Counted from the stretch's first letter, positions 37,241 through 47,321 are shown. The stretch is 64,000 bases of DNA from Roseivivax jejudonensis (GCF_900172265.1 NZ_FWFK01000001.1:868001-932000); one strand, 5' to 3'. Notes: generated from the sequence alone by a model not told the origin. Numbers and translations are program-made.

Positions 37241-38748
37241 GTGCGGATGAGGCTCCGGCCGGTCATCTCCTCGGGCTGCGGAAGCCCCATCAGCTCCAGG
37301 AGCGTCGGCGCGAGATCGGCCAGCCGCCCGCCCTCGAGCCGCGCCCCCGCGGGACCGCCAACCAGGATAACCGGCACCGGGTTGAGCGTGTGCGCGGTGT
37401 GCGGCCCGCCCGTCTCGGGGTCGACCATCACATCGCAATTGCCGTGATCGGCGGTCACGATCATCGCCCCGCCCGCCGCCTCGAGCGCCTCGAGCGCCTG
37501 CCCGAGCCCCTGATCGACCGCGGCGCAGGCGGCCTTCGCCGCCTCGAGGTCGCCGGTATGCCCGACCATGTCGGGATTGGCGTAATTCACGACGATCAGG
37601 TCGTATCCCGCACCGATCGCCTCCACCAGCCGCTCGGTCACCTCCGGCGCGCTCATCTCGGGCCGGAGATCGTAGGTCGCCACGTCCGGCGACTTCGGCA
37701 TAACACGATACTCGCCCGCCTCGGGGGGTTCCTTGCCGCCGTTGAGAAAGAAGGTCACGTGCGGATATTTCTCGGTTTCCGCGAGTCGGAACTGGCGAAG
37801 CCCGTGAGCCGCGACCCACGCGCCCAGCGTGTTGACGATCTCGCGCTTGGGATAGGCGGTGGTCATGTAGCCCGCATGCGCATCGGAATACTCGACCATG
37901 CCCAGCAGCGCCGACAGCGGCGGACGCGTCCGCGCGAAGCCGTCGAACTCCGGCGCGCCCAGCGCCGCGAGGATCTCGCGCGCGCGGTCGGCCCGGAAAT
38001 TGAGGCAGAAGAGCCCGTCGCCCTCGGTGATCCCGGCATAGTCGCCGATCACGGTGGCCGGCACGAACTCGTCGGTCGTCCCGTTCTCGTAGGCGCGCGC
38101 GACGGCCGCCTCGGCGCTCTCGGCGGCACGCCCCGCGCCCGCGGCGATCGCGTCGAAGGCCGTTTTGACGCGATCCCACCGCGTGTCGCGGTCCATGGCA
38201 TAGTAGCGCCCGATCACCGTGACGATCCACGCACCCTCGGGCAACTTCGCCTCCAGCACCCTCACGAAGGTCTCGGCGGATTTCGGCGCCACGTCCCGCC
38301 CGTCGGTGATCGCGTGGACAAGCACCTCGAGTCCGCGGTCGCACAGCATCCGCGCCGCCGCGACGATGTGCTCGAGATGCCCGTGCACCCCGCCGTCCGA
38401 CACCACCCCGAACAGATGCGCGCGGCCGCCGGCCTCGGCGACCGTCCCGGCGAACCCGCGGATCGCCGCGTTCTCGAAGAACGATCCGTCCTCGATCGCC
38501 AGGTCGATCTGCCCGAGATCCATCGCCACGACGCGGCCCGCGCCGATATTGGTGTGGCCGACCTCGGAATTGCCCATCTGGCCGCTCGGCAGCCCGACAT
38601 CGGGCCCGTGCGTGACCAGCGTCGCGTGCGGACACTCCGCCATCAGCCGGTCCATCACCGGCGTATCGGCCAGTGCGGGCGCGTTGGCGTCGCGCGTTTC
38701 CGACAGCCCCCAGCCGTCGAGGATGGTCAGAACCACCGGACCCGCCAT
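37237..38748 (-). CDS. gpmI: 2,3-bisphosphoglycerate-independent phosphoglycerate mutase
   Basis: Interconverts 3- and 2-phosphoglycerate with two Mn ions in glycolysis and gluconeogenesis. The 503 residues have the alkaline-phosphatase-like metal motifs: LTILDGWG at the start, the phosphoserine loop NSEVGHTNIGAGR near 62, DGGVHGH near 122, and ADHGNCD near 440. The start at 38748 is supported by GGAGG 8 bases before it; the frame runs on upstream to 38832 without support. First gene of the gpmI-envC-ctpA-rppH order. Confidence 0.96.
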   Translation of the reverse strand: MAGPVVLTILDGWGLSETRDANAPALADTPVMDRLMAECPHATLVTHGPDVGLPSGQMGNSEVGHTNIGAGRVVAMDLGQIDLAIEDGSFFENAAIRGFAGTVAEAGGRAHLFGVVSDGGVHGHLEHIVAAARMLCDRGLEVLVHAITDGRDVAPKSAETFVRVLEAKLPEGAWIVTVIGRYYAMDRDTRWDRVKTAFDAIAAGAGRAAESAEAAVARAYENGTTDEFVPATVIGDYAGITEGDGLFCLNFRADRAREILAALGAPEFDGFARTRPPLSALLGMVEYSDAHAGYMTTAYPKREIVNTLGAWVAAHGLRQFRLAETEKYPHVTFFLNGGKEPPEAGEYRVMPKSPDVATYDLRPEMSAPEVTERLVEAIGAGYDLIVVNYANPDMVGHTGDLEAAKAACAAVDQGLGQALEALEAAGGAMIVTADHGNCDVMVDPETGGPHTAHTLNPVPVILVGGPAGARLEGGRLADLAPTLLELMGLPQPEEMTGRSLIRT

Positions 38749-38860
38749 GTCGCCGCCTCCGCCTGTCACGATCGCCTCCCGCATATCGCGAAGCGCCGCC
38801 GGACGAAAGCGCACAGGCCGCGACCCGCGCATCCACCGGGGCGGCGCGCCCCGCCGCGCT

Positions 38861-38910
38861 CTTCATCTTGCCGACAAACCCCGGGGGTCCGGGGGCAGCG
38901 CCCCCGGTCC
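38861..38910 (+). repeat. REP-like palindromic element, copy 2
   Basis: Same layout as the elements at 22372 and 46517: CTTCATCTTGCCGACAAACC, then a CCGGGGG run and the hairpin CCGGGGGC-AG-CGCCCCCGG. The stem differs from copies 1 and 3 but keeps its complementarity, a sign that the structure is under selection or that the copies belong to subfamilies. It lies upstream of gpmI and downstream of carB. Confidence 0.7.
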
Positions 38911-38933
38911 GCCGCCGCCGCCGGGCGCCGCGC

Positions 38934-41900
38934 TCAGCCCTGCAGCGCCTTCACCACCAGCTCACCCTCGCCCCGCGCCTTCATGGCGAGCGCCGCGGCA
39001 TGCGCACCGGCGAGCGTGGTGAAATACGGGATCTTGTCGTAGAGCGCGACCGAGCGGATCTCGCGGCTGTCCGACAGCGCCGCGGCGCCCTCGGTGGTGT
39101 TCAGCACCAGCTGGATGTCGCCATCCTTCAGGCGGTCGACAATGTTGGGCCGGCCCTCGTAGACCTTCTTGACGATCTCGCAGGGCAGGCCCTGGTCGCG
39201 CACGAACCACGCGGTGCCGGCGGTCGCGACGATGGTGAAGCCGAGCTCGTGCAGCAGCCCCGCCACCTCGGCCAGGAGCGGTCCCTTGTCCGCGTCCTTG
39301 ATCGACAGGAACACCGCGCCCGCCTCGGGCAGGTGCGTGCCGGCGCCCATCTGCGCCTTGAGGAAGGCACGCGGAAACGACCGGTCCCACCCCATCACCT
39401 CGCCGGTCGAGCGCATCTCGGGCCCGAGCACGGTATCGACGCCGGGGAAGCGCGCGAAGGGCAGCACCGCCTCCTTGACCGAGAACCACGGCATGTCCGG
39501 ATCGGCCAGCGTCATCGGGTCCGCCAGCGGCAGCACCGTGTCGTAGTCGGTGTCTGCCGGGTACGGCGCGCGCAGCGGGAAGGACGACAGCGGCTCGCCC
39601 GCCATCACCCGCGCGGCGATCGACGCGATGGCGCTGTCGGTGGCCTTGGCGACGAACGGCACCGTGCGCGAGGCCCGCGGGTTCACCTCGATGAGGTAGA
39701 CGACGCCGTCCTTCACCGCGAACTGCACGTTCATCAGCCCGACGACGCCGAGTTCGAGCGCCAGCGCCTCCGCCTGTCGTTTGACCTCCTCGACGATCTC
39801 GCCCGGAAGCGAGTAGGGCGGCAGCGAACAGGCGCTGTCGCCGGAATGCACGCCGGCCTCCTCGATATGCTGCATGATGCCCGCGACATGCACCGATGTC
39901 CCGTCGCAGAGCGCGTCGACGTCGAGCTCCACTGCGCCGGCGAGGTAGCTGTCGAGCAGGACCGGGTTCTTGCCCGACACCACCACCGCGTCGCGGATGT
40001 AGCGCTCGAGGTGCTGGGCGTCGCGGACGATCTCCATCGCGCGCCCGCCGAGCACGTAGGAGGGCCGGATCACCAGCGGAAAGCCGATCTCCTCGGCGAT
40101 GCCGATGGCCTGCGCTTCGGACGACGCGATGCCGTTCTTGGGCTGGCGCAGGCCAAGCTTGTTCACGAGGTCCTGGAACCGCTCGCGATCCTCCGCGCGG
40201 TCGATCGCGTCGGGCGTCGTTCCGAGGATCGGGATCCCTGCGGCGTCGAGATCGTTGGCGAGCTTCAGCGGCGTCTGCCCGCCGAACTGCACGATCACGC
40301 CGTGCAGCGTGCCGCGCTCCTGCTCGACGCGCAGGATCTCCATCACGTGCTCGAAGGTCAGCGGCTCGAAGTAGAGCCTGTCCGAGGTGTCGTAGTCCGT
40401 CGACACCGTCTCGGGATTGCAATTGACCATGATGGTCTCGTAGCCCGCGCCGGTCAGCGCGAAACAGGCGTGACAGCAACAATAGTCGAACTCGATGCCC
40501 TGGCCGATCCGGTTCGGCCCGCCGCCGAGGATCACCACCTTCTTGGCGGCGGACGGCCGCGCCTCGCACTCGACCTCGCCCATCATCGGTGCCTCGTAGG
40601 TCGAATACATGTAGGGCGTCTGCGCCTCGAACTCCGCCGCGCAGGTATCGATGCGCTTGAACACGGCCGTCACGCCCTGCGCGTGGCGCCGCGCGCGCAC
40701 CTCGTGCTCGTCGAGACCGGTGAGCGCCGCCAGCCGCATGTCGGAAAAGCCCATCATCTTGAGCGCGCGCAGTCCCTCGGCATCGTTGGGCAGGCCATCG
40801 GCGCGCACGCCGGCCTCCGCATCCACGATCTCGCGGATCCGGGCGAGGAACCACGGATCGAATTTCGTGACCGCGAAGATGTCGTCGTCCGACAACCCGT
40901 GCCGCATGGCCTGCGCCACCAGCCGCATCCGGTCGGGCGTCGGGGTCGACAATGCCTTGACCACCGCGGCATGATCCGCGCCCTCGCCGATCCCCGGGAT
41001 CTCGATCTCGTCGAAGCCCGACAGACCGGTCTCCATCGAAGCCAGCGCCTTCTGCAGCGATTCGTGGATGGTCCGGCCGATCGCCATCGCCTCGCCCACA
41101 GACTTCATCGCGGTGGTCAGCACCGGCTCGGCGCCCGGAAACTTCTCGAACGCAAAGCGCGGGATCTTGGTGACGACGTAGTCGATGGTCGGCTCGAACG
41201 ACGCGGGCGTGACCTTGGTGATGTCGTTGTCGAGTTCGTCGAGCGTGTAGCCCACCGCCAGCTTCGCGGCGATCTTGGCGATCGGGAAACCTGTCGCCTT
41301 CGATGCCAGCGCGGAGGATCGCGACACCCGCGGGTTCATCTCGATCACGACCATGCGGCCGTCGTCGGGGTTCACCGCCCACTGCACGTTCGACCCGCCG
41401 GTCTCCACGCCGATCTCGCGCAGCACGGCGATCGAGCCGTTGCGCATGATCTGGTATTCCTTGTCGGTCAGTGTCAGCGCCGGTGCCACGGTGATCGAAT
41501 CGCCCGTGTGCACGCCCATCGGATCGACGTTCTCGATGGCGCAGACGATGATGGCGTTGTCGGCGCGGTCGCGCACGACCTCCATCTCGAATTCCTTCCA
41601 GCCCAGCAGCGACTCGTCGATCAGGATCTGGCCGGTGGGCGAGGCGTCCATGCCCGAGCGGCAGTAGTACTCGAAATCCTCGCGGTTGTAGGCCACGCCG
41701 CCGCCCGTGCCGCCGAGGGTGAAGGCCGGCCGGATGATCGCCGGCAGGCCGATATGCTCGAGCTCGGAGAGCGCGATCTGCACCCCGGCCTTCAGGTCGA
41801 CCCCGCCGCGCTCGGCCTTGGGCGCCGTCACGATCGTGGCTTTCGGGTTTTCCAGTCCGATCCGGTCCATCGCCTCGCGGAAGAGCGCCCGGTCCTCGGC

Positions 41901-42275
41901 CATCTCGATCGCCTCGCGGTTCGCGCCGATCATCTCGACGCCGAACCGCTCCAGTACGCCCATCTCCTCGAGCTTCAGCGCGGTGTTCAGCCCGGTCTGT
42001 CCGCCCATCGTCGGCAAGAGCGCGTCGGGCCGCTCGGTCTCGATGATCTTGGCGACCGTGTCGGGCGTGATCGGCTCGATATAGGTGGCGTCAGCCAACC
42101 CGGGATCGGTCATGATCGTCGCCGGGTTCGAGTTCACGAGGATGACCCGGTAGCCCTCCTCGCGCAGCGCCTTGCACGCCTGCGCGCCGGAATAGTCGAA
42201 TTCGCAGGCCTGGCCGATGATGATCGGTCCCGCCCCGATGATCATGATGGACGAGATGTCGGTTCTCTTGGGCAT
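38934..42275 (-). CDS. carB: Carbamoyl-phosphate synthase large subunit
   Basis: Makes carbamoyl phosphate from bicarbonate, ammonia (via the CarA glutaminase) and two ATP, for arginine and pyrimidines. The 1113 residues are in the family range and show the internal duplication: two ATP-grasp halves, each with a GxGxxxIGQxxEFDY start ([19 protein letters not shown] near 12; [18 protein letters not shown] near 570), and MGGQTGLN / [10 protein letters not shown] at matching places. A C-terminal MGS-like allosteric domain (about 965-1090) follows. carA is not in the window. The gene is divergent from bchJ, and the operators at 42394-42436 lie between them. Confidence 0.97.
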   Translation of the reverse strand: MPKRTDISSIMIIGAGPIIIGQACEFDYSGAQACKALREEGYRVILVNSNPATIMTDPGLADATYIEPITPDTVAKIIETERPDALLPTMGGQTGLNTALKLEEMGVLERFGVEMIGANREAIEMAEDRALFREAMDRIGLENPKATIVTAPKAERGGVDLKAGVQIALSELEHIGLPAIIRPAFTLGGTGGGVAYNREDFEYYCRSGMDASPTGQILIDESLLGWKEFEMEVVRDRADNAIIVCAIENVDPMGVHTGDSITVAPALTLTDKEYQIMRNGSIAVLREIGVETGGSNVQWAVNPDDGRMVVIEMNPRVSRSSALASKATGFPIAKIAAKLAVGYTLDELDNDITKVTPASFEPTIDYVVTKIPRFAFEKFPGAEPVLTTAMKSVGEAMAIGRTIHESLQKALASMETGLSGFDEIEIPGIGEGADHAAVVKALSTPTPDRMRLVAQAMRHGLSDDDIFAVTKFDPWFLARIREIVDAEAGVRADGLPNDAEGLRALKMMGFSDMRLAALTGLDEHEVRARRHAQGVTAVFKRIDTCAAEFEAQTPYMYSTYEAPMMGEVECEARPSAAKKVVILGGGPNRIGQGIEFDYCCCHACFALTGAGYETIMVNCNPETVSTDYDTSDRLYFEPLTFEHVMEILRVEQERGTLHGVIVQFGGQTPLKLANDLDAAGIPILGTTPDAIDRAEDRERFQDLVNKLGLRQPKNGIASSEAQAIGIAEEIGFPLVIRPSYVLGGRAMEIVRDAQHLERYIRDAVVVSGKNPVLLDSYLAGAVELDVDALCDGTSVHVAGIMQHIEEAGVHSGDSACSLPPYSLPGEIVEEVKRQAEALALELGVVGLMNVQFAVKDGVVYLIEVNPRASRTVPFVAKATDSAIASIAARVMAGEPLSSFPLRAPYPADTDYDTVLPLADPMTLADPDMPWFSVKEAVLPFARFPGVDTVLGPEMRSTGEVMGWDRSFPRAFLKAQMGAGTHLPEAGAVFLSIKDADKGPLLAEVAGLLHELGFTIVATAGTAWFVRDQGLPCEIVKKVYEGRPNIVDRLKDGDIQLVLNTTEGAAALSDSREIRSVALYDKIPYFTTLAGAHAAALAMKARGEGELVVKALQG

Positions 42276-42393
42276 CGGGATCCTCGCTGCAGCGCCTGGG
42301 GTCCGCGCAAATTGGCGTGGGTTATAGACAAGGCTTGATGGGGTTCAACCCCTCGCGACGACCGTCCGTCGCCGACATGCCGGCGCCACGATA

Positions 42394-42436
42394 TGTCATT
42401 TTTTTCTGACACCTTGAGTGTATATATTTTGAGACA
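42394..42436 (+). promoter_or_regulatory. Tandem TGT-N12-ACA operators (PpsR/CrtJ type) upstream of bchJ
   Basis: Two 18-base sites, 42394-42411 and 42419-42436, each TGT-N12-ACA, are separated by 7 bases. The first is a longer palindrome (TGTCA-N8-TGACA). PpsR/CrtJ, the redox- and light-responsive repressor of bacteriochlorophyll and carotenoid genes in purple bacteria, binds pairs of this motif spaced 7 or 8 bases apart. The pair ends 119 bases before the bchJ ATG and lies 118 bases upstream of the carB start on the other strand. Its position in an AT-rich patch fits a promoter. bchJ is the likely target; an effect on carB cannot be excluded. Confidence 0.75.
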
Positions 42437-42555
42437 TTCCACGCGTCGCGGGTATGATAGCCGCGATGCGGCGCATGGCCGGCCCGCGGGGGCATCCCTC
42501 CGTCGCGGCGTGCGGCCCGCCAGCGATGCGCCGAACCGGGCACCGAAGGGATACG

Positions 42556-43182
42556 ATGACCTCGACGTCCACAGGGCTGTTCTGGACCCATCATTCCGCC
42601 GGAATGATGAGCGCGGCCTTCGTGCTGCCGCTGCATCAGATCCTCGACGACGTGTTCGGCACCGGCGCGCGCGACAAGGTCTTCGCCGAAGCCGGCTTCT
42701 CCGCCGCCCCGCCGGCCGACGATTCCGTGCCGGAGGGCAAGGTCGCGCGGCTCCATGCGAGCGTGCACGACGCCTGGCCGGTGCTTTGGCCCGAATTGAT
42801 GGACCGCGCCGGCCGCGTCGCCGCCGAGGCCGTGGTCACGGACCGGGTCAGTGCGCGCGCCCGGCTCCTCCTCGAGAACATGCCCTGGCCGGTCGCGGCG
42901 TGGCTCGTCGGCCGCTCCGCCCGCCAGAATGCCCGGGCCTTCGCGGGATCCGGCGTCTTCTCGATCCAGACGACCGGGCGATTTCTCGTGTTCAAGAACC
43001 CGCTCGCGATGCAGATCCGCTCCGACCAACCCAGCTGCCACTTCCAGGCGGCGTTCTTCGAGCACATGTTCCAGCGGCTCGTGCACCGCGATTTCGAATG
43101 CCGCGAAACGCAGTGCTGCGCCGCCGGGGCCGATGCCTGCGTCTTCGCGCTGACACTCGCCCCCGACGCCGATCCGATCTGA
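42556..43182 (+). CDS. bchJ: BchJ-family bacteriochlorophyll biosynthesis protein (V4R domain)
   Basis: 208 residues matching BchJ over most of the length: the helical N-terminal half, the LLLENMPWPVAAWLVG segment, the AFAGSGVFS segment, NPLAMQIRSD, and a V4R-type C terminus with four cysteines in CRETQCCAAGADAC (about 182-195). BchJ was first named 4-vinyl reductase; later work assigns the reductase to other enzymes and gives BchJ a supporting role in chlorophyllide precursor supply. AAGGG lies 6 bases before the ATG at 42556. The PpsR-type operators upstream agree with a photosynthesis role. No other photosynthesis gene is in the window, so this copy is outside the main cluster. It ends 3 bases from the convergent cyclopropane synthase. 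Confidence 0.8.
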   Translation: MTSTSTGLFWTHHSAGMMSAAFVLPLHQILDDVFGTGARDKVFAEAGFSAAPPADDSVPEGKVARLHASVHDAWPVLWPELMDRAGRVAAEAVVTDRVSARARLLLENMPWPVAAWLVGRSARQNARAFAGSGVFSIQTTGRFLVFKNPLAMQIRSDQPSCHFQAAFFEHMFQRLVHRDFECRETQCCAAGADACVFALTLAPDADPI

Positions 43183-43185
43183 GCG

Positions 43186-44427
43186 CTACTGCGCCGCCTG
43201 CGCCCAGCTCCGCCCGCGTGCGGCAGCGTCGGCATAGAGGTAGCCGCGCGTCCGCGGCACCGCGTACTGCTTCTTCGACAGCTGAAGCTGGTAGACCGCC
43301 TGGTGCTGTTCCTCGAACGCCGTCTCGCAGGCAGCAAGGTAGAACCGCCACATCCGCACGAAGCGCTCGTCGTACATCTCGAGCACGCGGGGCAGGTTCG
43401 ACTCGAACCGCTCGCGCCAGTGATGCAGTGTCGGACCGTAGTGGCCGCGCAGCACCTCGATGTCCGCGGTCCAGAGCCCGGCATTCTCCAGCGGACCGGC
43501 GAGGTCCGACAAGGCCGGAACGTATCCGCCCGGGAAGATGTATTTCAGGATCCACGGCGAGGTCGGTGACGGCGGACCGGTCAGCCCGATCGTGTGGATG
43601 AGCGCGATGCCGTCCTCGTCCAGAAGTTCGCCGACCTTGTCGAAGTAGGTCGGGAACTGCGGCGGCCCGACATGCTCGAGCATGCCGACGCTCACGATCC
43701 GGTCGAACCGCTCGGTCACGTCACGATAATCCTGAAGCCGGAAGTCCGTGCGCTCCGACACGCCCTGCTCGGCCGCGCGCGCCTGCGCCGTGCGATGCTG
43801 GTTCGACGACAGCGTCACTCCCGTCACGTGCGCGCCGTAGTCGCGCGCCAGCGTCAGCGCCATGCCGCCCCAGCCGCAGCCGATATCGAGAACGCGCATC
43901 CCCGGCTCGATCCGGAGCTTGCGGGCGATATGGTGCTTCTTGGCCTCCTGCGCCTCGTCCAGCGTCATGTCCGGCCGCTCGAAATAAGCGCAGGAGTACT
44001 GCATGTCGCGGTCGAGGAAGAGCCGGTAGAGGTCGTCGGAGATATCATAGTGATGCGCCACGTTGCGCCGCGCGCTGCCCGGCGTGTTTCGCAGCGCGAA
44101 GGTCTTGGCCATATTGCGCCACGCCTGTACCGCGCTCACCCATTTCGGCATCGCCCCGCCGCGCTCGCGGTTGCGCACCAGAAGCGCCACGAGATCGAAA
44201 AGCTCGTTGTCGGCGACCTCGATGCGCCCATCCATGTATCCCTCGCCCAGCGCGAGCACCGGCGACAGGCACAGCGCCCGCGCCATCGCCCGGTCGGCGA
44301 TGCGCGCCCGCGCGGCGAATTGCTCCGGCCGGCCGTATCGCGTCACCGATCCGTCCGGCCATTCCACGGTCAGTTCGCCCAGGACCACCAAGCGCCGCAG
44401 CATGCGGTCCACGACAGATTCCCACAT
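43186..44427 (-). CDS. Cyclopropane-fatty-acyl-phospholipid synthase family methyltransferase
   Basis: Transfers a methylene or methyl group from S-adenosylmethionine to the double bond of phospholipid acyl chains at the membrane. The 413 residues carry the SAM-binding motif VLDIGCGWGGMAL near 178, and family segments HYDISDDLYRLFLD near 128, CAYFERPDMTLDEAQEAK, and a C-terminal FYLAACETAF. I chose ATG 44427 (MWESV) because AAGGGGG lies 5 bases before it; ATG 44442 is in frame but lacks a site. It is divergent from aspS. Homologues include furan-fatty-acid and cyclopropane enzymes in this order, so the exact product is open. Confidence 0.9.
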   Translation of the reverse strand: MWESVVDRMLRRLVVLGELTVEWPDGSVTRYGRPEQFAARARIADRAMARALCLSPVLALGEGYMDGRIEVADNELFDLVALLVRNRERGGAMPKWVSAVQAWRNMAKTFALRNTPGSARRNVAHHYDISDDLYRLFLDRDMQYSCAYFERPDMTLDEAQEAKKHHIARKLRIEPGMRVLDIGCGWGGMALTLARDYGAHVTGVTLSSNQHRTAQARAAEQGVSERTDFRLQDYRDVTERFDRIVSVGMLEHVGPPQFPTYFDKVGELLDEDGIALIHTIGLTGPPSPTSPWILKYIFPGGYVPALSDLAGPLENAGLWTADIEVLRGHYGPTLHHWRERFESNLPRVLEMYDERFVRMWRFYLAACETAFEEQHQAVYQLQLSKKQYAVPRTRGYLYADAAARGRSWAQAAQ

Positions 44428-44479
44428 TGCCACCCCCTTCATTCAGCTTGACACTACGGACCCCGCCGGTCTCACAGGA

Positions 44480-44497
44480 TGTTAGGGCAAACTTACA
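44480..44497. promoter_or_regulatory. Single TGT-N12-ACA site between the cyclopropane synthase and aspS
   Basis: One 18-base match to the PpsR half of the tandem pattern (TGT at 44480, ACA at 44495). No partner site is found 7-8 bases away, so it is much weaker evidence than the pair at bchJ and may be chance. Confidence 0.2.
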
Positions 44498-44592
44498 CAT
44501 GCGACAAATCGCACGGACCTTCGCTTGACTTCGGACTGCATCGCCTGTGTATCGGCGCCTGACTTCGCGCCAATCCGAAAGGCAGATCCGAC

Positions 44593-46368
44593 ATGCACGC
44601 CTATCGCAGCCACACCTGTGCCGATCTCCGCCGCGACCATGTCGGGCAGGAGGTGCGCCTCGCCGGATGGGTCCACCGCATCCGCGACCACGGTGGCGTG
44701 CTCTTCGTCGACCTGCGCGACCATTACGGCATCACGCAGGTGCTCTGCGACCCCGACAGCCCGGTCTTCGCCGAGGTCGAGCGGATCCGCTCGGAATGGT
44801 GCGTGCGCATCGACGGCGTGGTGAAGGCCCGCGACGAAAGCCTCGTGAACCCGCGCCTGCCCACCGGCGAGATCGAGGTCTACATCCGCGACGTCGAAGT
44901 GCTGGGCGCCGCCGAGGAGCTGCCGCTCATCGTCTTCGGCGATCAGGAATACCCGGAGGAAACCCGCCTGCGCTACCGCTACCTCGACCTGCGGCGCGAG
45001 GCGATGCAGCGCAACATGACCCTGCGCTCGGACGTCGTGCAAAGCCTGCGCAAGCGGATGTGGGACCAGGACTTCCGTGAATACCAGACGCCGATCATCA
45101 CCGCGTCGTCGCCCGAGGGCGCCCGCGACTTCCTCGTGCCCTCGCGTCTGCACCCCGGCAAGTTCTACGCGCTGCCGCAGGCCCCGCAGCAGTTCAAGCA
45201 GCTGATCATGGTTTCGGGGTTCGACCGCTACTTCCAGATCGCGCCCTGCTTCCGCGACGAGGATCCGCGCGCCGACCGCTCGCCCACCGACTTCTACCAG
45301 CTCGACATGGAGATGAGCTTCGTCGAGCAGCAGGACATCTTCGACACGATACAGCCGGTGATCCAGGGCGTGTTCGAGGAGTTCGGCGGCGGCCGCAAGG
45401 TCGACGCCGACTGGCCGCAGATTTCGTACGCCGACGCCGCTCTATGGTACGGAACGGACAAACCCGACCTGCGCAACCCGATCCGCATGCAGGTGGTGTC
45501 CGACCATTTCCGCGGCTCCGGCTTCGCGATCTTCGCCAAGCTCCTGGAACAGGACGGCACCGAGATCCGCGCCATCCCCGCGCCTGGCGGCGGCAGCCGC
45601 AAGTTCTGCGACCGCATGAACGCCTTCGCCCAGAAGGAAGGGCTGCCGGGTATGGGCTACATCTTCTGGCGCGACAAGGACGGAGAGATCGAGGCGGCTG
45701 GCCCCCTGGCCAAGAACATCGGCCCCGAGCGCACCGAGGCGATCCGTCAGCAACTCGACCTCGGCGTCGGCGACGCGGCGTTCTTTCTCGGCGGCAAGCC
45801 GGCGAGCTTCGAGCGCGTCGCCGCCCGCGCCCGCGTCACGATCGGCGACGAACTCGGCCTGACCGACACCGACCGCTTCGCCTTCGCCTGGATTGTCGAT
45901 TTCCCGATGTACGAGGCCGACGAGGAAAGCGGCGACATCGACTTCTCCCACAACCCCTTCTCGATGCCGCAGGGGGGGATCGCGGCGCTCGACGGCGACC
46001 CGCTGCAGGTCAAGGGCTACCAGTACGACCTCGCCTGCAACGGCTACGAACTCGTTTCCGGCGCGATCCGGAACCACAGGCTCGACCTGATGTTCAAGGC
46101 CTTCGAGCTTGCCGGCTACGGAGAGGAAGAGGTGCGTCGCCGCTTCGGCGGGATGGTCGGCGCGTTCCGCTTCGGCGCGCCGCCGCACGGCGGCTGCGCG
46201 GCCGGGATCGACCGTATCGTCATGCTGCTCGCCGACGAGGAGAATATCCGCGAGGTCATCATGTTCCCGATGAACCAGCGCGCCGAGGACCTGATGATGG
46301 CCGCCCCGTCCGAACCCGCGCCCGAGCAGCTTATGGAGCTGCGCCTGCGCGTGATGCCTGAGGAATAA
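44593..46368 (+). CDS. aspS: Aspartyl-tRNA synthetase
   Basis: Charges tRNA-Asp (possibly also tRNA-Asn, as in many alphaproteobacteria). The 591 residues show the N-terminal OB fold ([23 protein letters not shown], about 19-42), the class II motifs ([37 protein letters not shown] near 221-244; the closing [19 protein letters not shown] near 530-550) and the bacterial GAD insertion (about 290-420). Length and layout are those of bacterial AspRS. A REP-like element and a response regulator follow downstream. Confidence 0.97.
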   Translation: MHAYRSHTCADLRRDHVGQEVRLAGWVHRIRDHGGVLFVDLRDHYGITQVLCDPDSPVFAEVERIRSEWCVRIDGVVKARDESLVNPRLPTGEIEVYIRDVEVLGAAEELPLIVFGDQEYPEETRLRYRYLDLRREAMQRNMTLRSDVVQSLRKRMWDQDFREYQTPIITASSPEGARDFLVPSRLHPGKFYALPQAPQQFKQLIMVSGFDRYFQIAPCFRDEDPRADRSPTDFYQLDMEMSFVEQQDIFDTIQPVIQGVFEEFGGGRKVDADWPQISYADAALWYGTDKPDLRNPIRMQVVSDHFRGSGFAIFAKLLEQDGTEIRAIPAPGGGSRKFCDRMNAFAQKEGLPGMGYIFWRDKDGEIEAAGPLAKNIGPERTEAIRQQLDLGVGDAAFFLGGKPASFERVAARARVTIGDELGLTDTDRFAFAWIVDFPMYEADEESGDIDFSHNPFSMPQGGIAALDGDPLQVKGYQYDLACNGYELVSGAIRNHRLDLMFKAFELAGYGEEEVRRRFGGMVGAFRFGAPPHGGCAAGIDRIVMLLADEENIREVIMFPMNQRAEDLMMAAPSEPAPEQLMELRLRVMPEE

Positions 46369-46516
46369 CCCTCCCGCCACCGCCCCGTCAGGCCATCGGG
46401 CCAAAAGGTCCGCCGGCCGCCCCGGCCGGACTCCGGGCGGGCGACCCGCCGAGGCGTCAGCGCCTGCAAACGCTCCGCTGTCCGAACGGCGTGGGGCCGG
46501 CCCGTACCAGCCGCCC

Positions 46517-46573
46517 CATCTTCTTCTTGGTCGAAATACTCCGGGGAGCGCGAGGGGCAGCGCCCCTCGCTCC
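46517..46573 (+). repeat. REP-like palindromic element, copy 3
   Basis: CATCTTCTTCTTGGTCGAAATACTCC, then CGGGGAG and the hairpin GCGAGGGGC-AG-CGCCCCTCGC. The stem is nearly the same as that of copy 1 (on the other strand at 22372). It sits between the convergent aspS and response-regulator genes, where it may also end transcription. Confidence 0.7.
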
Positions 46574-46604
46574 ACCAGTGCGCCACGCGGCCCCGCCGCC
46601 AGGA

Positions 46605-47321
46605 TCAGACCGGAACGGCGTCGCGCATGCGCTCGGCCACGAGCGCCGACAGGCCCCGCCGCATCTCTTCCACAGGCTCGCCGCGCGCCTCCGCGTCCAC
46701 GAGCCGGGCCGCGCGCTCGGCGAGGCGGGTGTCCCCGGCGCTGCGCGCCACCCCGAGCAGGAAGCGGGCGGCATAGTCGGTACGCCCACGGTCCGGCGCG
46801 GCGCCGAGCACGGTCGCCGCGTGAGCGATATCGTCGAAATAGGCGAGCGGATCCGGATCGACGCGTCCGGCATCGGCGTGCCGCGGCCCCGTCGGCCGCC
46901 GGTCGGCCGGCAGATGCGCGAGGATCTGCGCCTGGATCGCCGCCACGCCGTCCAGCGGTTTCCCGAGAAAGCCGTCAACGCCGGCGTCTCGTGCGGCCGC
47001 CTCGGCCGCCGGGTCGCCGCTGATCCCCAGGAGGACCGGCACCCGCGGCACCGCCGCGGCGAGTTCGGCGATCAGCTCGGCGCCGGACCCGTCGGGCAGG
47101 CCCATGTCGATGATCGCCACGCACGGGCGATAGACCGAAAGATGCCGGCGGGCCGACCGCAGGCAGTCGGCGCGACGCAGCCGGGCGCCCGAGCGCACGC
47201 AGATGAGACGCAGCGCGTCGCTGGCGTAGCGGCTGTCCTCGACCAGCAGCACCGTCAGCCCGAGCAGCGGCCGCCGGGCGGTCGGACGCAGGGATGCGAA
47301 AGTGTCCGTCGGGCTGTCCAT
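46605..47321 (-). CDS. Response regulator with receiver domain and no recognisable DNA-binding output
   Basis: 238 residues. The receiver domain (about 20-140) has the acidic pair in LLVEDSRYA, the phosphoacceptor Asp in AIIDMGLPDGSG near 70, and the switch Lys in LGKPL near 119. The C-terminal 90 residues are helical (YFDDIAHAATVLG, TDYAARFLLGVARSAG, LAERAARLVDAEARG) and match no output domain I know; it may work by protein contact. No sensor kinase gene is adjacent, so it is an orphan. Receiver call firm; pathway unknown. Confidence 0.85.
   Translation of the reverse strand: MDSPTDTFASLRPTARRPLLGLTVLLVEDSRYASDALRLICVRSGARLRRADCLRSARRHLSVYRPCVAIIDMGLPDGSGAELIAELAAAVPRVPVLLGISGDPAAEAAARDAGVDGFLGKPLDGVAAIQAQILAHLPADRRPTGPRHADAGRVDPDPLAYFDDIAHAATVLGAAPDRGRTDYAARFLLGVARSAGDTRLAERAARLVDAEARGEPVEEMRRGLSALVAERMRDAVPV

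Noticed and set aside
38673-42338. Open frame of 1221 residues on the plus strand opposite carB
   Set aside because: Antisense shadow of carB; the minus-strand frame has all carbamoyl-phosphate synthase motifs.
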